This document shows, piece after piece, positions 5,135-10,282 of a stretch of DNA of 10,282 nucleotides. The notes under the pieces are model-generated. The model was not told the DNA's origin and searched no databases. It was given only the letters and a program-made list of their open reading frames with translations. The position numbers were made by a program, and so were the translations under genes. The stretch is from Loki-b32 sp964493385 (GTDB lineage Archaea; Asgardarchaeota; Lokiarchaeia; Sigyniarchaeales; SOKP01). How positions within the stretch are numbered: position 1 is the stretch's first letter; each line of letters begins with the position of its first letter. Location of the stretch: positions 1 to 10,282 of the forward strand of contig CAZBNW010000086.1 of assembly GCA_964493385.1 (NCBI GenBank), read 5' to 3'.

Positions 5135-6862
5135 ATGACTGAAGGAATTACTCAAACTGCTAAAAAAGATGTAGAAATTATCCGAACAACTACAAGCATC
5201 TGTCCTGAATGTATGAAACATCTTGCGGCTGAAATCTACGTAGATCCCGAAACAAACTGGGTAATGATGCGAAAAACATGTAAGGATCATGGAGAATTTA
5301 AAGATAAACTATCTATTAACCCCGAAGAATATAAATGGCAACAGAATATTACAAATGAAATTGGTTCTACTGTAAATAATTCTACTCAACCTGAATATAC
5401 TACTTCTGGCATTAAAGAGGTAAATAAAGGATGTCCATATGATTGTGGTCTATGTAGCAATCATAAAAGCGCTCCAAATATTTGTTTAATAGATATCACT
5501 AACCGATGTAATCTCACATGTCCCATATGTTTTGCTAACGCTTCTGCCAAGGGTTACGTGGTAGAGCCTACTTTCGAAGAACTCGTTCGAATCATGGAAC
5601 ATTTCAGATCAATGGAACCCATTCCAGCAGTATTACTTCAACTTTCTGGAGGAGAACCTACTGTAAGAGATGATCTTCCAGAAATTATCCGTAAAGGTAA
5701 AGAATTAGGCTTTACAGAAGTTATGGTAACTACTAATGGTGTCCGATTTGGCAAATTACCTGAATTTATGAAAAAATGCATAGATGCTGGAATGGATGCG
5801 ATATATCTGCAATTTGATGCTACAGATAATCCTGAAATATGGAAAAAGATTAGAGGAGTTAATTTATGGCCACTTAAACAGAGAGTCATTGAAAATGCTC
5901 GGAAAATTGGATTTTATGGTATAATGTTAGTCCCAGTTATTGCAAAAGGAGTAAATGATCATGAAATTGGTAATATTCTGGATTATGCGAGAGATAATTG
6001 TGATGTTATATCAGGCGTAATATTCCAACCAGTTTCTTTAACAGGACGTATAAGTTTTGAGGAATTAATGGATATTAGATATACTACCTCTGACTTAAAA
6101 GAGGCAATTAATAAACATACAAATGGTTCAGTAACCAAGTTTTACCCAATTGCTTTCACAGCGAAGTTTACAAAATTGTTAGCCTGGTTTGACGATATGC
6201 CACCATTCAGCATGACGAGCCATAGCGATTGTGGATTCGCTACGATATGCGTTATTAATGATAAGGATGAGTGGGAGCCCATCGAAAACTTTTTTGAAGC
6301 TGAAGGATTGATTCGATGGTCTAATCAAGTTTGGGATATGATTGAAAAACGAGAAGTCCCAAAACCTACTGGATTATTGAAAGGTATCAACCTAGATGAT
6401 TTTGGGCAAATTGCTTCCAAAATTGGAAACTTTGTTGATGATATAACCAGTTTAGGTTATAGGCAAGTTATGAAGGCATATTTCTTTGCTGGAGCAGCAA
6501 GATATATTAAAAGTCCACAAAAAATTCTTACAAGTAAAACATATCAAGCATTTGCTCGTTTAGTAATGGCTCCAAACTTAAAATCTGCTGGAAAATTCTT
6601 CCACGACCGCAATCTAATGATCAGCAGCATGCATTTTCAGGATAGCTACAATTTTGACCTCGATAGAGTATGCAGATGTCTTGTCCATTACGGAGTTATC
6701 GATCCGGACGATCCTACAAAAGTTCGCGAGATTCCCTTCTGCGCTATGAATACGCTACATAGGCCTATTGTAGAGAGGAAACTCGCGATAGCAGGCAAAA
6801 CGGCAAAAAAGCCGGAAGTTATTCAAGCAGAAATCGAGGAATTACTAAAAACAGTCGAATGA
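5135..6862 (+). CDS. tes: Radical SAM enzyme of the tetraether lipid synthase (Tes, MJ0619-like) family
   Basis: A 575-residue enzyme. N-terminal cysteines C23/C26 (CPEC) and C49 fit a rubredoxin-like metal site; C100, C104 and C107 (GCPYDCGLC) fit an auxiliary iron-sulfur site; C125, C129 and C132 (CNLTCPIC) are the radical SAM cluster ligands; GGEPT at 172-176 is the SAM-binding loop. Near the C-terminus HFQDSYNFDLDR, C513/C515 and PFCAMN (C536) resemble the family's closing region. Characterised members join two archaeal lipid chains through a biphytanyl C-C bond to make membrane-spanning tetraethers. That activity is inferred here: Asgard genomes have several related radical SAM paralogues, so another methyl-coupling substrate is possible. 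I prefer ATG 5135, at leaderless distance from a TATA-like stretch, over TTG 5126, which adds three residues. The gene stands alone, with no lipid genes nearby. A T9 tract follows the stop. Confidence 0.8.
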   Translation: MTEGITQTAKKDVEIIRTTTSICPECMKHLAAEIYVDPETNWVMMRKTCKDHGEFKDKLSINPEEYKWQQNITNEIGSTVNNSTQPEYTTSGIKEVNKGCPYDCGLCSNHKSAPNICLIDITNRCNLTCPICFANASAKGYVVEPTFEELVRIMEHFRSMEPIPAVLLQLSGGEPTVRDDLPEIIRKGKELGFTEVMVTTNGVRFGKLPEFMKKCIDAGMDAIYLQFDATDNPEIWKKIRGVNLWPLKQRVIENARKIGFYGIMLVPVIAKGVNDHEIGNILDYARDNCDVISGVIFQPVSLTGRISFEELMDIRYTTSDLKEAINKHTNGSVTKFYPIAFTAKFTKLLAWFDDMPPFSMTSHSDCGFATICVINDKDEWEPIENFFEAEGLIRWSNQVWDMIEKREVPKPTGLLKGINLDDFGQIASKIGNFVDDITSLGYRQVMKAYFFAGAARYIKSPQKILTSKTYQAFARLVMAPNLKSAGKFFHDRNLMISSMHFQDSYNFDLDRVCRCLVHYGVIDPDDPTKVREIPFCAMNTLHRPIVERKLAIAGKTAKKPEVIQAEIEELLKTVE

Positions 6863-6864
6863 TC

Positions 6865-6873
6865 TTTTTTTTT
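6865..6873 (+). terminator. Poly-T terminator after the radical SAM gene
   Basis: Nine consecutive T begin two bases after the TGA stop (6860-6862); a second T9 tract at 6924-6932 could act as backup. Paired oligo-T tracts without hairpins are typical of archaeal termination. Confidence 0.55.
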
Positions 6874-6953
6874 AATTATTATATATAAAAATTTTAGAAA
6901 AAACTCAAGAGTAATCTTAATTCTTTTTTTTTCATCAATAAAATGATTCAATA

Positions 6954-7076
6954 TTATAATTCTGAATTATTAATGTAATCACGTATATATAAGTCGGTAA
7001 TTGTAGTACCTTGTTTTTTTAAATTTTCAATTGACTTTAGTATTGAAGTTAAAGGTATCTGGTAAAGATGAAGGAT
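6954..7076 (-). pseudogene. Possible remnant of a coding region
   Basis: On the minus strand 40 codons are open up to TAA (6954-6956) and read like protein: SILKSIENLKKQGTTITDLY followed by IRDYINNSEL, with a plausible amphipathic helix. There is no ATG, GTG or TTG start, an in-frame TGA precedes it, and the adjacent frame just upstream reads NLNFESFIFTRYL before its own stop, suggesting a frameshifted decayed gene. No family is recognised, and in such A+T-rich DNA a chance open stretch of this length is quite possible. Confidence 0.2.
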
Positions 7077-7182
7077 TCAAAATTTAAATTTATAGTCCTC
7101 TTTTATAAATATCCTTCCTACACTAATTAAATTTTTATTAGATAAGCCCCTGTTTTCTTAAGAAATAAATATATAATGTAGC

Positions 7183-7197
7183 AAAAACTAGAAAAAA
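7183..7197 (-). terminator. Oligo-T terminator after cysS (minus strand)
   Basis: Directly after the cysS stop the minus strand carries T6 (7192-7197) and T5 (7183-7187), close enough to serve as the U-rich termination signal. Confidence 0.45.
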
Positions 7198-7198
7198 G

Positions 7199-8623
7199 TT
7201 AAATTTTCTTCCAACGAGAACCATCTGGAGTGTCTTCAAGTTCTATTCCTGCTTCTTTTAATTTATTTCTTATCTCATCACTGATTTCGTAATTTTTTTC
7301 TTTTCTTGCTTTATCACGGATATTTATGATAATATCCATTAATTCATTTAATTTTATATCAACATCTTCTTTTTTCTTAGAGAAGTCAAGACCAAAAATG
7401 CCGAGGAGTTCAAGTAGCGTTTCCCTTGCTTTAATAAGGATTTCTTTTGTGTTATCTAATGAACTATTAATGTTTTTTATAAACTCATAAATTACAGCAA
7501 GAGCTTTTGGATTATTAAAATCATCATCCATCGCTTCTTCAAAATCCTTTCTAACATTTTTAATTGTTGATTTGAGAGTTTTCTCACTTCCACCAGATGA
7601 ATGTTCGATTGCATTTAAACAATTTCTTATTTTTTCTACATTATTTTTAGCAATTTCAATTACATCTTGATTCCAATCCACTGTAGACCGATAATGTCCA
7701 AATACCAGTCCCATTCGCACAACAACACCTCCGTACTCATCAATTAATTCACGGGTAGTAACATAATTTCCAAGACTTTTACTCATCTTTTTACCATTTA
7801 GAGTTATAAATTCAGCATGCATCCAATAATTAACAAATTTTTTTCCAGTAGCTGCTTCAGATTGCGCAATTTCATTAGGATGATGAGTAGAAATGTGGTC
7901 AATTCCTCCACCATGAATATCTAATGTCTCTCCTAAGTATTTCATGCCCATTACAGAACATTCAAGGTGCCATCCAGGATATCCTTCACCCCAAGGAGAG
8001 TTCCATCTCATAATATGGACTTGATTCCCCTTCCGTGCATTTAACCACAGAGCAAAATCAAAATAGTTCTTTTTCAAGGGATCTTGATCTACACGGGCTC
8101 TTGCTTTTTCTTCGTCAAGTTTTAATCTCGCAAGTTTTCCATAATCCTTAAACTTACTAATGTCAAAATATACATTTCCTTGTACTTTGTAAGCATAGCC
8201 TTTATCTAACAAAATTTGAATAATTTCAATCATTTCAGGAATTAGAGCTGTAGCTCTAGGGGTTATATTCGGTCTTTGTATGTTTAAATCATCAATAACT
8301 TTCCAATATTCTTGAATTTGTTTATCGACCAGTTCCCAAGGGTTGATTTTTTGTTCTCTTGCTCTTTTCTCTACTTTATCTTCTCCTTGATCTGCGTCAT
8401 CGGTTAAATGACCAACATCAGTGAAGTTTTGGACATGGAATACATCATAACCTTTATATCGGAGGTACCTAATAACAACATCCCATGAGCTATAAGTTCT
8501 TGCGTTGCCTACGTGTACATCATCATAAACAGTTTGCCCACAAGTATAAATTTTTACTCGTCCTTCTTCAAGAGGTTTAAATACTTCCTTTTGCCGAGTC
8601 ATCGTGTTATAGATTTTAAGCAT
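7199..8623 (-). CDS. cysS: Cysteinyl-tRNA synthetase
   Basis: Full-length class I CysRS, 474 residues, near the usual 460-480. It activates cysteine with ATP and charges tRNA-Cys in the cytosol. Visible hallmarks: the HIGH-equivalent HVGN at 37-40 after YTCGQTVYDD, KMSKS at 279-283 within NGKKMSKSLGNYV, and four zinc ligands that select the cysteine thiol: C28, C222 (WHLECS), H247 and E251 (HHPNEIAQSE). The anticodon-recognition helical region follows, and the protein ends with the usual GxxxxDTPDGSRW-like tail (GIELEDTPDGSRWKK). All catalytic elements are intact, so it should be functional. Having CysRS means the cell need not rely on the SepRS/SepCysS route, though that route could coexist elsewhere. 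The gene is monocistronic, with a TATA-like box just upstream of ATG 8623. Confidence 0.98.
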   Translation of the reverse strand: MLKIYNTMTRQKEVFKPLEEGRVKIYTCGQTVYDDVHVGNARTYSSWDVVIRYLRYKGYDVFHVQNFTDVGHLTDDADQGEDKVEKRAREQKINPWELVDKQIQEYWKVIDDLNIQRPNITPRATALIPEMIEIIQILLDKGYAYKVQGNVYFDISKFKDYGKLARLKLDEEKARARVDQDPLKKNYFDFALWLNARKGNQVHIMRWNSPWGEGYPGWHLECSVMGMKYLGETLDIHGGGIDHISTHHPNEIAQSEAATGKKFVNYWMHAEFITLNGKKMSKSLGNYVTTRELIDEYGGVVVRMGLVFGHYRSTVDWNQDVIEIAKNNVEKIRNCLNAIEHSSGGSEKTLKSTIKNVRKDFEEAMDDDFNNPKALAVIYEFIKNINSSLDNTKEILIKARETLLELLGIFGLDFSKKKEDVDIKLNELMDIIINIRDKARKEKNYEISDEIRNKLKEAGIELEDTPDGSRWKKI

Positions 8624-8640
8624 AAAATAATAAAGATCAG

Positions 8641-8650
8641 ATAAAAATAA
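8641..8650 (-). promoter_or_regulatory. TATA-like box for cysS
   Basis: TTATTTTTAT on the minus strand lies 17-27 bases upstream of the cysS ATG (8623), consistent with a leaderless or very short leader transcript. No Shine-Dalgarno sequence is visible. Confidence 0.35.
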
Positions 8651-8859
8651 GTATTTTACGGTAATTATAAGAACTTTCTATATTTTTTCCTCTATATTTA
8701 TTGATCTAATATTTGTAAACTTAATATACGGAAGTTCATTCATTTTTATCGTCTTCTAAAAAATAAGAATTTTTGACGTTAACAATATATAAATAAAAGT
8801 TTTAATATATTAATTATCAAGATCTATCAAGAAAAATGTAAATAAAATATATTAATATA

Positions 8860-10116
8860 TCATTTGTACAAATCTAGGGCTATATCGCTTAAGCCGAGTT
8901 CAAATAGTTTCTCTTTGGAAGGCTTACCAGTTTCCCAATCCCATTGACGATATTTATAATATTCTCTAAGAAGATAATCCATGTTTGGCACACTTCCCGA
9001 AGTACTGCCTTCATTTAAGGGTTTGAGACATATTTTTGGTATTCTATCATCTTCCTTGGTCAAACCAAGTTTATTGCTAATGGCTCTTTTTATATTAACA
9101 GATCTGTCTCCTATAGCGAGTAAAGAGCTAGAATCTACATTCCAGCCAGTAATAGCGTTTAATATATCGCAAATTTTCGTCACTGTATATGGTGCAAATT
9201 TGCAAAGGGTTAATGCATCAAAAATATCCTTAAAACTTTGATATTTAGCTGCATTTTCAGCTTTATTTAGGGAAGATAAACGATCACTAGGAATGATATC
9301 AAATTCTGGCACCCCTCCGCCCATTTCCACGCTATAATAATCTCCTTTTAAATGACATGCACCTCGTGGGCTTGTAGCATAGGATATTGCCAATCCGTGA
9401 AATGCCCTCCCATCGTGAAGTGGCATTTCTAGACCCTTGACTTGGGCTGCCTCGTCTACATCACGTCCTAATTTTAAAGCCATTTCTTTTGTTCCTTGGG
9501 AAATTAAATTACCAATTCCTTCTTGGTTTACAATCATTTCAACCAATTTAACTATTGCTTCTCCATTGCCCCATTTTAATTCTATATTAGCCTCCTCTCT
9601 AGAGAGTGCCCCAATATCATAAAGGTACATTGCGTATGCTATGGAAGCTCCAGTTGATATCGTATCAAGGCCGTGAATATTACAAAGATGATTTGCCATG
9701 ATAATAGAATCAAAGTTAAAATTCATGCATAAAGGTCCAAAAGCACCTACCGTCTCATATTCAGGCCCATCAATAATATCAACTTCATTATTAAACTCTT
9801 TAATTACACGACCACATCCAATGGGACACCCCAAGCAAGCACTATTTTCTACTATATAATTCTGTCTTAATGCATGACTAGTAACTTTTTGTACCGGAAA
9901 TACATTTTTCTGAAAATATTTAGCAGGAACATCACCTAAAACCATCCCCATATCCATGTAAAATAAAGTGCCATATTCACGATAAGCTAATGAGAGAAAA
10001 CTACCATTAATCAAAGTTGCCATTTCTTTGGCTAATTCTTTTACTCGTTCACTGTTTGCTAACGCTGGCTTTAAATTTCCCGCTACAGCTACTGCTTTTA
10101 AATTTTTTGAGCCCAT
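8860..10116 (-). CDS. Aldehyde ferredoxin oxidoreductase family protein, N-terminally truncated
   Basis: The 418 residues from ATG 10116 cover domains 2 and 3 of the tungsten-dependent AOR family, which oxidise aldehydes to acids with ferredoxin. The four [4Fe-4S] ligands are present: C94, C97 and C101 (CLGCPIGC) and C305 (DALTLCKF). Also visible are GPEYE (117-121), the pterin-loop region HGLDTISTG (148-156) and PRGACH (250-255). AOR homology continues upstream of the ATG for 26 codons (to 10194: RYAGII.., AAGRCGLGAL) until an in-frame TAG at 10195-10197; beyond that no frame resembles AOR. Against the roughly 605-residue Pyrococcus enzyme, about 165-170 N-terminal residues are missing, the domain that forms the base holding the tungstopterin. 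It is probably a 5'-deleted pseudogene; a shortened expressed protein is possible because a TATA box lies upstream. The rest of the frame is undamaged, suggesting recent truncation or continued selection. Confidence 0.85.
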   Translation of the reverse strand: MGSKNLKAVAVAGNLKPALANSERVKELAKEMATLINGSFLSLAYREYGTLFYMDMGMVLGDVPAKYFQKNVFPVQKVTSHALRQNYIVENSACLGCPIGCGRVIKEFNNEVDIIDGPEYETVGAFGPLCMNFNFDSIIMANHLCNIHGLDTISTGASIAYAMYLYDIGALSREEANIELKWGNGEAIVKLVEMIVNQEGIGNLISQGTKEMALKLGRDVDEAAQVKGLEMPLHDGRAFHGLAISYATSPRGACHLKGDYYSVEMGGGVPEFDIIPSDRLSSLNKAENAAKYQSFKDIFDALTLCKFAPYTVTKICDILNAITGWNVDSSSLLAIGDRSVNIKRAISNKLGLTKEDDRIPKICLKPLNEGSTSGSVPNMDYLLREYYKYRQWDWETGKPSKEKLFELGLSDIALDLYK

Positions 10117-10194
10117 CAGCGCCCCAAGTCCACATCGTCCTGCTGCCCTCCCATTGTCGTTTATTATTCCTGCATATCTTAATTTATCTTCATC
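10117..10194 (-). pseudogene. In-frame AOR remnant upstream of the first ATG
   Basis: These 26 codons translate to DEDKLRYAGIINDNG followed by RAAGRCGLGAL, continuous with MGSKNLKAVAV of the main frame. It matches the conserved AOR segment preceding the GAVMGSKNLKAIAV-like motif. It contains no ATG, GTG or TTG codon and is cut off by TAG at 10195-10197. It shows that the ATG at 10116 is an internal Met of the ancestral protein, not its original start. Confidence 0.75.
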
Positions 10195-10203
10195 CTATAT
10201 GCA

Positions 10204-10217
10204 TATAAACTTATAAA
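10204..10217 (-). promoter_or_regulatory. TATA-like box at the 5' edge of the truncated AOR gene
   Basis: The minus strand reads CTTTATAAGTTTATATGC across 10201-10218. A start site would fall near 10175-10185, at the beginning of the AOR-homologous sequence, about 60-70 bases before ATG 10116. It could drive the shortened gene, or be an unrelated promoter brought in by the rearrangement. Confidence 0.35.
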
Positions 10218-10282
10218 GAATAAGCAGAAATAATAATTTTACGGAAGTTCTTAAAATCTCTTATCTTCTTTTTATCATTATT

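Larger units (their letters stand above)
6863..7198. other. Convergent intergenic spacer, 336 bases
   Basis: The spacer lies between the stops of the radical SAM gene and cysS. It holds two T9 tracts for plus-strand termination, two A tracts near the right end for minus-strand termination, and a short protein-like open stretch on the minus strand (6954-7076). No RNA gene is recognised. Confidence 0.6.

Noticed and set aside
8981..9241. Plus-strand open frame inside the AOR gene
   Set aside because: It lies wholly antisense to well-conserved AOR codons and has no family character.
10195..10197. TAG as a recoded (pyrrolysine) codon inside a longer AOR
   Set aside because: The sequence upstream of TAG does not resemble AOR in any frame and meets further stops, so read-through would not restore the missing domain.

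Overview
The window looks like a piece of an Asgard-type (Lokiarchaeia-like) archaeal genome assembly. It is very A+T-rich, and most genes stand alone, starting 20-35 bases after TATA-like boxes with little or no Shine-Dalgarno sequence, as in archaeal leaderless transcription. The protein set fits this: a longin-like domain protein, a small RING/FYVE-like zinc protein with a CxxH...CPxC...YCxxC pattern, an ACT-like small protein, a tetraether-lipid-synthase-type radical SAM enzyme, and a tungsten aldehyde ferredoxin oxidoreductase (AOR) homologue. Lineage is inferred from protein character only; no marker gene was aligned.

Layout. 3-236 is the 3' end of a plus-strand gene I do not recognise. 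306-1055 is an unrecognised helical protein. 1194-2377 is a charged 35-residue tandem-repeat protein broken by exactly 100 N; the halves rejoin in frame only if the true gap is 2 modulo 3, and 83 bases or 83 plus multiples of 105 fits the repeat. A minus-strand longin-like gene (2382-2879) meets it tail to tail. Next come an ACT-like protein (3144-3605), a 68-residue zinc protein (3695-3901) and a convergent four-helix membrane protein (3943-4341).

4342-5134 is about 790 bases without a gene. It holds a G+C-enriched, strongly self-complementary element (4616-4736) with an 11-bp perfect terminal stem plus two internal hairpins: an unassigned structured RNA or small inverted-repeat element. After it come the radical SAM enzyme (5135-6862), a 336-base convergent spacer with poly-T terminators and a possible gene remnant, and then on the minus strand cysteinyl-tRNA synthetase (7199-8623) and an N-terminally truncated AOR (8860-10116).

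The genes do not form an evident pathway or operon. The most notable items are the 121-nt structured element, the internally duplicated repeat protein whose array probably collapsed in assembly, and the AOR gene that lacks its N-terminal domain yet keeps its iron-sulfur cysteines and has a good TATA box at its new 5' end.
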